Assembly (NCBI GenBank): GCA_900239685.1
Contig: OENT01000425.1
Span: forward strand, 54,798 to 118,797
Reading direction: 5' to 3'
Length of the DNA stretch: 64,000 bases
Source of the DNA: Rotaria macrura
Taxonomy: Eukaryota > Rotifera > Eurotatoria > Philodinida > Philodinidae
Part shown: piece by piece, positions 48,001 to 63,000 of the stretch
How the letters are laid out: every line of letters begins with the position of its first letter
Numbering within the stretch: position 1 is the first letter of the stretch
Notes under the pieces: model-generated
Told to the model about the DNA's origin: nothing
What the model saw: the letters and a program-made list of their open reading frames with translations, nothing else
Database searches by the model: none
Program-made: the position numbers and the translations under genes

Positions 48001-51000
48001 ATCATCATTACACAATCAGTAGTTTAAATCCTCTTCTCACTCAGCACGATAATTCGTCGTTCAAGAATTCAAATGATAAAATTAATTCTTCATTATCAGC
48101 ATCGAAAATCAAATGGTTCGAAGCTGTTCGAACTGTCAAACAATTGAATCAAGTAAGTTGTCGTTTGGAAAATTCTGTTTGTTCCAGTGGCCGACGCTCT
48201 TGTTTTGCTTACATTTACACTAGTGTAAAATCATGTCACTGCTTCCTTAAGGAATTTCATACAAGCGATGAATATTATGTCGTAGATGTTATAAATTTCT
48301 CATCGTTGATTTCTGTTGTTTGACTTCTGGAGATTGTTTTTCTTTTGTAATCACATTCTTTACTCGATGTATTTGGTATGCTAACAAGAACGACATTGAT
48401 CACTAGATTTTCCTTCGAGAACATTTAACAGAAGAAAGGAACAAGGTCCGAGGGAAAAATAAGATTAGGTAATCTTAAGATCATCAATGATCAATGTGTG
48501 CCAGTATAATGATTGAATGAAAGGGGAAGTCGTTTGTTATCTATCAACAGTCACGATTCACACACTAGAGTAGTTTCATAGTCGTTGCGAAATGTTCGAA
48601 TCAACTAATTATTTCCTCGATGCATCTCAATGAACATTATTAAGAAATTTTTTTTGAAATTGTTAAAATAACTTGTTGCATGCGCAAACATTATCAATGA
48701 TATCAACGTTTTCAAAGTAATAGAATCCAGTTATTGATGATTCATCGTTGCGAATAGATTCATGATTGAGAAGAAACTTTAGATCGACATGTTTGTTGTT
48801 CCTCAATCTGCATGAATCACATATTGATGATGAAGAGGTTATCATTCAGACGTCGACGAGTGCTGTTATTCTTCGTGAATATTCGGCATTGAGAAAAATT
48901 TCGAATGATTCAAAATTAATCATAGACGATGGAAAAGAAAAAGATTTCATGTATATACATTAAAAAAAGAAATCTTTCGCCGATGTTAATGACGCATATA
49001 CAGCTGTGCCAGTACAATTTAGTTGTTGATGTTTCAATCAGCATGAAAATGTATCTATTTCGATAGTTGAGATTTTCCTCATTTAATAAATCATCATTCG
49101 TTTTTAGACTATGTTTTGTAGCAGCTGTCGCTTTTCTCTCTTTTTCTTTGTCTTTTCTACGATCTATAAAAAGAATGCCGAGGTAAAAAAAGAAAGATTT
49201 TTTTTTTCTTCTACTATCTACAATTTTTCCTTTCGTCAATGCATTGACATATACTTGATTCACTGCTGTTACAAACACATCATATTTATGAAATTATGTA
49301 TTCAAATCCTACTTCACGATCGAATTCTATGATTAAATTGTGTCGACGTCGTTCAACAGCGACAACATCCGGTGTTGGAGACAGTGTTTACGGTGACGAT
49401 TTAGAATGGGATAAATCAGATTGTACACGACATTTGCCCGAGTCCGATGCCTTGTCATCGTACGATGTTAATGAAATGGCAGAGATTTTACGAAATCGTT
49501 TTCTTGAATTTGACATGTCATCTCAATTAGGTGATCGTAGTACACCGTCGCGTCAATCATCATTCATAAGTGATGTGTTAACACCTATGACCAATTGCGA
49601 TTTTACAATTGAAGATTTTCTGAAAACGAATGCAATAACACCAAAACTAACATTTGATATTGAATCACTCTATGAAAATACGATAGTAAAACGTCCGTTT
49701 CATCGAAGTTTAACTGATTTAAATTTAAAACATCAAGAAAAAGCCATTCTATCATCCAAACATCTCTCACTAATGGACATAACATCGATTGAATGGACAT
49801 TTCTAAAGCATGCAACACCACGTGCACTTTTATTAACGCGAGCAAATTATCGAACATCGTTTAGTCAATTACCTCAATCAATGGAACCTGAGCCAGAACC
49901 GTATTTGTTTAGTACACGAACAAGTTTAAACTACTCGCGTTTATCTCGATTAGCTATGATTCGCTTATATATGACAAAATTAAGAGAGAAAGTTCTTTCG
50001 TTTGTATTAGAAACCATTCAACCAACTAAGCCAACACCAATGCCAGTTATTACAGAGGAAACTATTGAAACATATGACATTATTGAAGAATGACAGGATT
50101 TCATATTCATTTTTCAAGATATTTGTGATCAAATCACGCGTTCTTTTCTTTTTCTTTTCTATCAGTCTTATTTCCATACTGAACTTGACAAAAAACATAG
50201 AAAAGAAGACGTTTGAATGTTTGTGCCAGTGAATTAAATATAAAGAAAGCAACGTGAGAAACTTTCGACAGATAAACACGATAGCCATGTGCGATAGAAT
50301 GTGTCGAATTCTGCTGATTGTTGTCATGGGTTGATTTGTTTCGTGATTGAATTGTTGCTAGTAAATAATTATTAGTTATATTTCTTGGATTAAACAATTG
50401 TTGAGATTTTGAAATTAATCCTCATTGAATCGTCCACCAACTTCGCTTGATTGATAATTTATCGACCAAATAGTTTGATGATTTATTTTTCTGCTTACAT
50501 TGTGAATGATGAGACGTGATGTTCTTGTTCACGACGAACTATAATGACACACATAGATATCAAGAAATGCAATCAACACCTTCTCTTATCAATGTCGTTT
50601 TATGTTAATATCCCAAAGGTACTTTGTTAATAATTGTTGTTTTTTTTTGCTGACATATCATAACTAAACATCGCGTTGATGATTTTCTCATGTCGACGTG
50701 ACTTTTGAATATGTTGATAGACGTATAAATTAGAGCAAATAGATAATTTTTCTGGTATTTATTTTTGAATTGATTGAATTGAAGGATTTCTTATGATTCT
50801 ATTTTCGTCTAATTTTGTTTTCATTCCATCATCAATCATTTAGCTACAAATATGTATAGATTTAGATTAATATCGTTCCTATTGATTTCACATGAAATGC
50901 TAAGAAATAAAATTGACACGATAGGTTTCAAACCTAGATTAGTCTAAAACAAATATTCATCGGCGAATACGAGAAAATAAACATGAGAAATTTTACGTCA

Positions 51001-54000
51001 CGTCCATTAAGGTGTTTTTGTCTTGGTTCATGTTAATTTATTGAATGTTATTTGTTTTTTTTGTCTTCGTTTCATTTGATAATTTGAGGATCTACTGCTA
51101 TCTATTAGATTGATTATCTTGTTCTATATTTAGCTGTAAGAGTACTTATAAGAAATCATCGTTGCATGATATAATAGATGTCGAACAAGAAACAAACTCC
51201 ATAAAAACAAACAAGTGCGTTTTCGCTTCTTTCCCTTTTTCTCTTTCTCATTCCGTAATTTTTGGAAACAAGTTAGACAACACACAGAAAGAAAGAGAAC
51301 AGATAAGATGATATTCTAAACGAATATCCATTACACTCGTAATAAACAAAATAGCAACGGCATGCATCATTTTTGTTGTCTACCAGTCTGTCCTTGGATA
51401 TTTGTTGATGTTGATGTTTATCCATCGAATAAAAGCATTTCTCAAAGTTCACCTTTAATGTTTGGACAAAAATTAAGTTTGTATGTGAACCGATTCGATC
51501 GATTTTTCGAGAAAAACTATTCGAAAGATTTCGATGATGAATTTGATTTGATTTCTTTACCGGATAATGAAAATGTGAGTTTCGCATTTTAAATGTCTTC
51601 AGCAATATTTCATCTTATATGCTGAATAGGATTGATAGATTGTAAATGATTTTCTTTTCCTTTTCTCTCTATTGAAGAATTCTCATGGAAAATTGCTTGA
51701 TCCAACATCGAGACGAAGATTTAGTTCAACACTCGATGAAGATGGAACACCAATTACAAGGCGCATATTGCCAGGACTATCAAATATTAACAGTAATTCA
51801 AATTCCAGTGCTGAAAATAACGGAAAGTAAGTTAATCAAGTCGATGTCAATTGTAATTATTCGAAGTTGCTCCATACGACAGGCAATTCTTGCCAGTATT
51901 CATATGTCGTTATTTCTAATGTAGAATGAAAGAACTACGAATCTAGTAGTTGATGACATGTAATACCTTATCTGATGATATCTGGTGCCATTCAAGGTCT
52001 TCTTTTTCAACAGATCGTTTTTTTCTCATTATATTCAAACGAGCACAGTGCTGTTCTATTGTGATGGTTGTCGTAAATCAAAGAGAGGAAACATTGAAGT
52101 CGAATGAGACTCATGATGAACTAATCGAACAAAAACACACAAGGAAACACATCGAGTTTTTCGATGAATAAAAAAATTAACCGTTTCATAATGTCATTAA
52201 AATATTTTTCTACCATTGAAAATCACGGGATTGTCAGCGAGTTGTGAAAAGTGCTTGTTGTTAAAGTAAAATCTATTGTTAACTTAGAAGAGAAGAATAA
52301 TCAATGATGAATTCTCACTGTATCTCTTATTCGGTAAACAATTCGTTTGACTTAGTCGACGGGAAAAAATCTAAGAATACAAACGCCAATTACTCTAATT
52401 GATTTATTTGCTGTTCTAGTGCTCTATCCGGCGAACAACAAGGAAACAATGCATTTTACAATTGTATTGACAGTGCACCTGATATACCTGATGGAAAAAC
52501 AGTTCCGTTGGGTCTTGATATGGTAAATATACAGTCGAATTTGACTTCGTCAATGAATCGCAATCTATTTAGGGCTCATTGAATGCTAAACGATCGGCTG
52601 GTGTTCCAGCTGCCATTGGAAGACATAATTTAAACGACGAAGAACTCGTGAATATCAAGAAGAATTTTCGAATTTGTTGACAATTCTTCGTTTCTAATTC
52701 TAGCGTACTCATGTATATAAGAAAACACTACAAGCATTGATCTATCCAATATCATTAACGACTCCGCATGATTTCGAATTTTGTTCATTTGCACATCCAA
52801 CGTATTGCTACGAATGTGAAGGCCTATTGTGGGGCATTGCACGACAAGGTTTGAAATGTCGAGAGTGCGGAGTTAAATGCCACGAAAAGTGCAAAGATCT
52901 CCTCAATGCTGATTGTCTTCAACGTAAGTAGAAGTTGTTCGTGTTTTGTCTTCATTCGATATGAATCTCGTTTTATGTTGTTAGTTTCGTATTTTTCATA
53001 AATATTTCTTTTAAATGTTGTTTATTTTGTAATGCATCTATCGTCGTCTGTCTAATTGTTGTTCTAGTCTCGTTAGTTCACGTGTTTTATCCAGACGATG
53101 ATCCAGATGAGATTGAAAATATGACCGTCGAGGAGAAACGTATGGCGAAATTTAGAGATAATTGCATTTTTATTTTTAACGACCCTGCTGCTTTTTCTTT
53201 TCAATCTTTCCAATCTCATTTGAACTTCTTATTATTTTGCTTTGAACACATTGCATGCTCTATTCATTCGAAATCAATCTCTTTCATATGCATATTGTCA
53301 AGTTAACCGAAAGTAGTTTGATATGTTTAGTGGATTATCTTTTACCGTTTTCTTTATTCTTGTTCGAATTTATTAAACTTTGTCATGACTAGGTCGAGCA
53401 CAGAAGAATGCCAAGCATGGTGCTGATGATAAAGCAAAAAATTTAATGGAAGCCATGCACGAAAAAATGACACTCAGGGAAAGCACACGACCATATCTGT
53501 TTAAGACGATCAGGTAACGTGTTCTTGTATTTTAGCATCTATCCATCATTGTATTTTGTTCAGGGATGTATTCAATGTTGATGAGAAATCCCATGTTGGT
53601 CATATGAAAGCTGTTAAACAAAGTGTACTCGACGGTACATCGAAATGGTCCGCTAAATTGGCGATAACTGGTTATTGAGAATCATACATTCAATGTTCTA
53701 CAACGACGAATAATGCGCCTTTTCTTTTCTATCATTTTAGTGATAAGTGCTCAAGGTTTAATAGCTAAAGATAAATCTGGTACATCAGATCCGTATGTCA
53801 CTGTTCAAGTTGGTAAAGTTAAAAAACGAACAAAAACTGTTTATTCAGAATTGAATCCAACGTGGAATGAGAAATTCTTCTTGTAAGTTTACTAAACGAA
53901 TTTCACCATACAGATTATTCGAATTCGTCCTTATTAAGTGAATGTCACAATTCATCGGATCGTATTAAAGTTCGCGTTTGGTACGTTCAAGTTTATCGAT

Positions 54001-57000
54001 TTAAAAGAAAAGCATTCGGATTTGATTTGAAATTTAAAAAAAAAACTATGCATTTAGGGATGAAGACGATGATATACGAGCTAAACTCATGCAAAAATTA
54101 ACTCGTGAATCAGATGATTTTCTTGGTCAAACAATAATTGAAGTTCGAACTTTATCTGGTGAAATGGATTTGTGGTATAATTTAGAAAAACGTACCGACA
54201 AATCAGCCGTATCTGGTGCTATTCGTCTTCATATTTCGGTTGAAATAAAAGGAGAAGAAAAAGTAGCTCCATATCATGCGCAATATACGTGTTTACACGA
54301 GAATTTATTTTATACACTTTGTGAAAATAATAACTGTCAACCGATTATTCCTGATACTAAAGGAGTAAGAAATTACCGATACATCTTACTGGTTACTTTG
54401 TTGATTGATCAATTTGTTTTCATTTCGAAGGATGACGCTTGGAAAATTTACTTCGATGAACCATCACAAGAAATAGTTACTGAATTTGCCATACGTTATG
54501 GTATTGAATCAATTTATCAAGCAATGACGTAAATTCTTTCGGATTGTTCAAGTTAGAAGATAAAATGTATGTTTCGTCTCCTGTGTTTAGACATTTTGCC
54601 TGTTTATCAATGAAATATATGTGTCCCGGTGTTCCTGCTGTGATGAGTTCACTATTAGCTAATATAAATGCGTATTATGCACACACAACAGCAACAACTG
54701 CTGTATCGGCAGCCGATCAATTTGCTGCATCGAACTTTGGAGTAAGTTGAAAAGAATTTCAGTAGATAGAATAGAACGATTGATAATAGCAAAATTTTTT
54801 CATGTTTGATCATGCATCGATTCATATTCAGCTAATTAAAAGGAGGATACGCAAGGAAATTGTTTTATTTGTAAAAAATGTCAGATATTCATATATTCTT
54901 GAATGAATAATAGATGAACGCAACTGAAAGTTCTCAGACATTCTTAGAAAAAAATATACTTCAACAATGCTCTTAACATACTCGAACTTCACTTAACCGA
55001 ATAGAAGAATATTATCCTAATTGTTCGTACACCTCGAAAAGTACTTCGGGGTTTACTTAAATAGTCGACACTGATTCGATAGGGTCCCAATGCGAATAGA
55101 CATGGTGCGTTTCGAGTGTTTAACTAGAAATTCGTCAGATTCAATTTGTTGACTTACATCGATGTTATTTAAATCTTTCGTGATAGAAAAAGAAACAACG
55201 TATGAATCGTTTCTTGTTTTTATTGGCACAATGTTTATTCCAGTAAACTTTATTTTTAATCAAATGATGATCGTGCTATCTGATTGTTAATTTAGAATAG
55301 AAAGTAAACATAGAAGAATGAAATAGAAAAGAATTTTTATCTAGAAAAAGATCTTCTTTCATTATATTGAAAACCTGTTGGATAATAAGCCATCAACTGC
55401 AACCGAAAAGATCTATTGCTGATACGGAGGACAATGTCAAAATTTGCTCTTTCAAATTTATCTATCTATTGTTATCTTGGGATAAGTTGAAAATTCGATA
55501 GAATATTCTTAAGTCCACAAGGAGAGCCTGTTTATTAATCAAAATTATTTCTAGTCTCGCACTAACTTATTTTTCCATAGATAATCATTTCGCTTGAATT
55601 GTCCTTCTTAGATTTGATCAATTCAGATTATTTATTAGAAATATTTTTCTCTCGACTGGAACAATAGTAACTGCAATAGTGAGCATCACAAGTGATTTAG
55701 GAAATAGTTACTAGTCTAACTTACCCAGTTTCCTTCTTCAGTTTTAATATATTTATGCTACAGAAATTTTCTCGATGATAATTAAAAAAAATGAGAAATG
55801 AGAAATGAATTGAAAAGTCGAAGCAATGTCAGCTCTTGATTATTTAGTTGACTTCTTCCTTATATTAGTATGAAGCGTCATCTGTTCATTTGCACATGAG
55901 CAAAGTCATGTTTGGTATAAATAGAAAACTTACTAATGTCATTATTTCATAAACGAGTCTAATTTGTTGAGTGGGCAACGTTTCGTTGTCTGATGTGATG
56001 AAGAATCTCGTATCAATAAAACATTCTTTTTAATTAAAATTTTCTTTTAGAAAGAAAAATTTATAAAACTACTCGACCAATTACACAATTCAATTCGTAT
56101 TGATCTATCGATGTATCGAGTATGTTGCATTTTTTATATGAAAACTTCTTCTTGCTTTATTCCTCTGTTTGATTATATAATTAGAATAATTTTCCATCGT
56201 CAAGTATCGACCGAATGCAAGATTTAAAATCAACTGTTGACCTTCTCACTTCAATAACGTTCTTTCGTATGAAGGTAATTTTTTTCTTTGTCCACATTAA
56301 AATCATCTCGGAAATTAAAGAAGAAAAGGAAAAGCTATCAACTAAAAGAATAAAAAACCTTATAACGCTTGTTAGTTTAAAAGAATGATTCCTTTGTGAA
56401 TGCCTCTTCCCAATGGAGTAAGTTAGAGCATGGTTTGATAGTTTTTCTTTTCGCCTTCATCGTTTCGTAATTCATTTCGCTGACTCTTGAATGACTTAAT
56501 CAATTGAACCGTTATATTGTTCTAGGTTCAAGAATTAAGCTCTCCACCTCGAGCATCAAGTGTTGTTAAAGATTGTGTTAAAAATTGTATCCGTCATACA
56601 TATAATTTCTTACTTGCTAATTGTGATGAAGTTTATAAACGAGAATCAAAACAACAGATAGATACAAAAGATGGTACTAGCGAAAAAACTGAAGATGGAA
56701 CACTACAAACGACCACGACAACGACAACAACAGCAACAACAACAACGAATGTTATCGGACCCAATCTTAAAAGTTTACAATTTTGGCATCATTTTATGTA
56801 TTTATTAACGTATATTATATCGGAAGATCGAGAACGATATAGTTTAGTCTTGAATCAGTAAGTTTTCGTGTTTTTCTAATGATTAATCTGTCAAACTATT
56901 TTTCTTTTCATTAAGATTTCCATCTGAAGTTAATGTTGGTCATATTAGTGCTGACACTTTATGGAAATTACTATCGAGCGATCTTAAGGAACACCTTGAA

Positions 57001-60000
57001 GGTAATTTAATAAGTATTTTATGCACGGAAAAATAATCTTATCAAGCATCGTATTAAAATACACGATCATATTTGAAATTGAAAAAGAAAACATGGAACT
57101 TCAATTCGCAGTTCCTTGAATACCTCGATTGGTAAAGAATGGTAATACTCCCTCATCGTTGGACCACTCCGATCGGATGATATTTTCTTCATTTTAAAAT
57201 GAACTTCGTCTTTCAATTTAAGATGTGTTACGCATGAAATAAAACTATTGTAGAAACGTCTTAGTCAATCGAGAGAAATTCTTTAGTAATCATTTCTTTT
57301 GCATATCATACAGACTTTTACTTTTTTTCGCATTCAAGTAAGTAATTTCGATCGTAAAAAAACTCTATTCTAGTTGACAGTGTTTACGGAATGATTATTT
57401 TTTCTTTTCGATGTCAATGTTATTCGTTGTCATCTTAACACGAATTTTCGTAGTTCACTCGACAGATTACATAGCTACAACGATATTCATTTCATAATAC
57501 AGTAGCTCTGCTTTTCAGAAAGAAAAGCTTGACTAGCATAACTTATTCCCGCCTCCCGATTCCGATGAGCAACAATGAACTATCACAAGCCAATTTCGTA
57601 TTGATGTTAAGATGCTCAACAACTCTTTTCCTTGAACTGAACCACCTAGAGAAAAATAGTTTAAGATCAACAACTCCGTCGTGTTTAGGAGTTCAAAATT
57701 AAAATTGAACAAAATTCTTAATCTAATATTCGATTTAAGTCATTGTTTTTCAGTGTGTTTTATGATTTACAGAAAAATTAATTTCTTTAATGACACCAAA
57801 ATATATTTCACATTTTCATTCTGTTAAGATCATGCTCGAATTCCAGCTGAACGGCGTGAAATAAAAAGTGCCGATTACATGAATCTTCATTTCATGGTCA
57901 AGAAGTTTTACGATACATCAGTTAAAGTCATACCCGAAGCAAAAAACATCGTTCCGGAATATCCGAAGTAAGCTATTCTTGTTTTTTGTTCTTCTCTTTT
58001 TCATGAGACATCTACTAAAACGATTAAATCCTCATCTACAGTTTGTACACACCTAAAGAATTTAAACGGTAATAAATTTGAATGATGATTTCTATTCAAA
58101 TACGCACGCTTAGCATGAAGATTTTCAAAACGATACTATTCTATTCAAAAAATGCATATTGTTTTGTTTTCTGAACTCATTAATTTTTCCTTTTTCAAGA
58201 TGGTTCGAACCATTTGTCATGCAATGGCTCAATGAAAATGATGATATGTCAATGGAATATCTTCATAATGCACTTGAAAAAGATCGAGAAACAGGCGTAA
58301 ATATAAATCTGACTTTGAAATCAATTTTTTCATACGAAAAAACAACAAACAATGTTTTTAGTTTCAACAAACAGCTGAGCATTGCTTATTTTCACCATCA
58401 GTTGTTGATGTATTTACACAGTTAAATCAATGCCATGGAATAATAAAAACACTTGATCTTCACGATCCACATGTTATAGCAGCTTATATGCAACGTTTCT
58501 CTGTGACAATATCCAAAGTTTTACTTGCCTATGCAAATGCAATACGTCGAACGTTTGAACAAGTCGGCGGACAAGATTATATTTGTTATATTTTAATGAA
58601 TAATATTCAACAATTACGGTTAAACTTAGAGCAACTCTATGAATTAATGGGCGGTGCACAATTAGATGATGAAACCAAAGGTCGACTCAATGAATTGCAG
58701 AAACAATTAAGCGATGTACTCGATGAATTAAGTGCTATGTTTGTTAAAAGTATTGAACCAACAATACGACAAACAATCGAAGAAGTTTATAAACAATTAC
58801 AACAAATTAAAGGAAATCAAATTGGTATGGGCAACAATAGTGGACAACAAAAAGGTGTTGAAGCCCTGCTTGTTACCAAGCCCTTATTGGATTATCTAGA
58901 TCAAAGGTACGAATAGGTCTCGATATAGAATTTTGTTTTCGGTTTTGTGAAGAGTAGGCAAGAGAAATCCATGCTCTTTAATTATTTCAGACATTAATAA
59001 CCACTTATTCTTAATATTTAATTCAATAATAGTTCCTAATGGATTTGTTGAGTTCAGAGTATTCTCTTGATAATAAACCCGGGAATTTCTCGAGAATTCG
59101 ATTAACTTGAAAATTAGATTCTTTTGTTAATTTGATTAAGTGATCTATTGAGGCGATTATTATGAAAGTATTCAATTAGACGCAACAGTATGATGTTCAA
59201 AATAATCAATGCAAGAAATTTGTTTATTGAACGATGCGCCCGTCTCTTGTACAATAACACAGAATTCCTAAAATTCACCATGAAAGGTTTCAAGGTTATT
59301 TGTTCGATTGATTTCGAAGGAACAACCTTGATTTTGTGTTTTACTTTGTTGCTAAGAATACATAGTTTACTCAGTATGTTCATCATATTGAAAGGAGTCT
59401 ATTATGTTCTTTTCTCATGAACATAATATTAAATTCATTAATCGATCAAAAACTGTTTTTGAATGAATTTTAAATGGCTAGATATTGTTTCGTTCGATTG
59501 GAAAAATACAGGTAAGCACATGAAAAATGCATTAGAATGGTATAAACGTGAATACCAATGCTTGAGACTGTCTTTGGAAAATGAAATTAAAAAAATTTCA
59601 TTGACATCAAGACCAGTACTATTTCATGCAACATTTGCTTCTTTTTCTTCACATTGATTTATTTCATAATTTGATAATGATGATGATATATCATTGATTT
59701 GATTTGATTACATACGAATCTAATGTTTCAGTTCGTCTGCGCTTATTTATGTTGTATTCCTTTCTACGTAAGCCTAATTATCTAAACCAACTGTACACGA
59801 TCTAATATCCTTCCTTTAAAAAATGTGAAGTTATGTAAGAGTTAGTCACGCATGCAAAATAATGTCACTAATATTTTCCACGTCTTTGAAACAGGTAGAT
59901 GCATATGTTGATCTTCCTGAACTAAATTCTTCATTCGTTGGTATTAATATACTGTGTTTTCTCTTTGTTTTTTCAATCTGAGTTTCCTCGACCACGTATA

Positions 60001-63000
60001 GATGATGTGTATTGAACAAAATTCAATGGCATTCACTTGATTCGTTTTTATTAAATTCTAAATTTGAAATCTCAAAACCAAAACCCACAAAAGCATTTCG
60101 TCTAAAGAACTTATCGGCAGTTTACAAAGGTGCGATGATGCACACCCTACATTCACTCCATTCTTGATAACAGTGGATCGAAGTCTTCGACACAGCAAAT
60201 CTCAGCAACTAAATGTGAAGAAAGCCTGAACGTTGGTATACATCTAACTCACCAGAAATGCAGATTTTATCTGTATTACTTAGATAAAACGAGTATTAAA
60301 ATCGATGAACATAGATAGTTAGCATTCGTTCTTCCTTTCACCACAATATTTGTGGAAAACGAAAACTTTAATTGAACATCCATCGTTTTCTTATCTACCA
60401 ATGTACTCCAGCTATTTATGCTAAATCTGATGTCCTCATTAGATCAGGAACCAATATGAAGTCAATTAATCAAGCCTAAACTTTTAGTAAAACTTTGTCT
60501 GAATTTCTAAATATGCTTATCTGTAAGATCTTAGATAGCGATGTTGTTCTACGGGAAAAATGACATGCCAATAAATGTCGTTCAATTGCTAACTTCAAAT
60601 TAACATTGAGTGATTGGGATGTTACAGCAAATTGCATGAATCTTTAATCGAGAAAACCGATTGATTAAATAGTAATACGACTTTGATTAGACGTGTTTTG
60701 TCCACTTCTTAACATTTTGTTTGCAACTTAATGTTGATTAGAATACATTCACATATTCTCGTGTTGATACTAAACTCCTTAGTATTAGGAAAACATTTCA
60801 GGGGATTATGAATTTATATCTGATAATGAAAAAGTTCTGTGAGAAAGATTGATCTTGTTTATTTCTCAAATGATGCATTCAAGTAAATCTTGGAGATGGT
60901 ATGTCCCTATTGCTCTTTAGATTTTTCTTTTTCGACATCTTAACTCAATGGCAAAATAGTCCTCATGTTTACTGATACTGAACACGATCGATTGATTCAT
61001 TTATTATTGAATTATCTCATAGGATAGTTGAATTTAAAGCACTATTGCAAAGCTGGATAGACTCGGACATTTTTGCTTTTGATTGACTCGTACGTAAGTC
61101 AATCATGAAGTAATTTGCAGTTCATTTCGAATCGATCGAATTGAATTATTTCTCGAAAGTGACTAACGGCTCATGGAAAATGTATTTAGTTCATATGTGA
61201 TGGGCAGTCTAGTATCGAGTTTCGCTTTATCATGAAATTTCAAAAAAGTGAGTAACGAAGATTTTACATTTTTAGTAAATCACGTATTCCAGAATGCGAA
61301 TGAAACGATGATTGACAAAAGACCTGTCCAGTTCGTCGAACGTGATGGAAATTACGTTTACTTGTGTGAAATTTGCTTCGGCAGGAGTACAGTTGTAGAT
61401 GATGAGAGCAGACATGGAAATCAAACTTTTATCAACCAGATAGATCCACAGAACTTTGGAATTTTTAGATCTTTTCCAAGAGAGATAAACAGAAAAAAAA
61501 ATAATCTGGTGATTAGTTTGAAAGATTCGAGCGCGTAAAAGTACATATCAAAAGAGAAAACCCCTTTCTGTCAAATAATTTGTCTTCTTGATCATTATAT
61601 TCTTTGTCGTCCTTTCTTCTCATCTACTGCTATCAAAAATAAATATGTATAGATTGCAGGATTGAAATACTTGTTCACCTTGTTTTTGTCTTCTCGCCAG
61701 CGTTTAAAAATTTAGCATCAATCCTTGACTCGATCAACTTTGTTTCATTTCTTATTCTTAAGCGTATACCTTGATGCGTTGTTGAACTTGTTGTATATTT
61801 TGCTTTTAGCCATAAGAGTTAGTTGAACACTTGTCATTTGTATGAATTAGAAAATAATTTTCTTTTTATTTCTACAGACTGACACTCTCCGCGAATCAAT
61901 GTGAAAAGACTGTACTTAAACGTCTTCTAAAAGAATTATGGAAAGCTGTAATAAGTAATTTAGAAAAGGTTATTGTTTTACCACCGTTTGCTGATTCAAA
62001 AAATCTTTTAACAATACCGGCAGCAAAAATTGAAGATGCTTATCGACTTCTATCAGGAGTATGTTGCCGAATTTCAAACGAAGAACTATCTATTCTGTTC
62101 GCTTTCAAATAGGAATTAGGTCGGGATAATGATCGAAGTTTAACTCAAAAACAATGTCAAATATTAGATCGTGGCTTAGAAGATTTAAAAGAATTTTTTC
62201 ATGCATCTGGGCAAGGTTTAAAGAAAAATTATTTAGAAAAAACATCAGAATTGCAATCACTTAAATATGCACTTTCACTATATACACAAACAACGGATTC
62301 ACTAATTAAAACATTTGTTAAAACAGAAAAAGAACAAGGTAAAATTTCTAGTTAATTAAATTTGATGTTCAAATATTTTTTTAATTTTAGATCGTCCAGC
62401 ATTCGAAGAATCTTTTGGTGAAGTATCGATTCAAGTTGATCTATTTACACATCCGGGTACCGGTGAACATAAAGTTACTGTGAAAGGTATCCTGAATAAA
62501 AGGAAAAAAAAAACAATTAATCTATGAATTCTTATAATTTAGTTGTGGCTGCCAATGGTCTTAAGTGGCGTACAACTGGAATGTTTCGTCCATATGTTGA
62601 ATTAGCTATGTGTGGTCCTCATTTGCATGATAAAAAACGTAAACATACAACGAAAACAAAGAGTAATACATGGATACCTAAATATAATGAAACATTTCAT
62701 TTGTACGCTATCGATGTTTTTAGTGTTACTAAACGATAAAGAAATTTTTATTTTAGTCTATTGGGTAATGAAGAAGAGCCTGACTGTTATGAATTAAATA
62801 TTGCAGTAAAAGATTACTCATTTATGCGTGAAGACCGTATTATTGGATTAAATGTCATAAAACTAACGCAAGTTTGCGAGCAAGGTTCATGGTCATCATG
62901 GATTCCGCTTGGTTCTCGAATTAATTTTGATGATACAGGATTAACTATATTAAGAATATTATCACATAGGACGAATGATGAATTAGCAAAAGAATTCGTC

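Larger units (their letters stand above)
54431..62338 (+). other. unc-13: unc-13 MUN domain exons
   Basis: Starts [20 protein letters not shown] then [127 protein letters not shown] and [20 protein letters not shown]. These track Munc13-1 in order. This elongated helical rod opens syntaxin-1. A loop encoded near 56640-56750 is longer than in vertebrates and carries a Thr-rich tract. Confidence 0.93.

Noticed and set aside
61248-61538. 96-codon frame in the last long unc-13 intron
   Set aside because: It starts at GTG, lacks fitting splice sites and matches no family I know.
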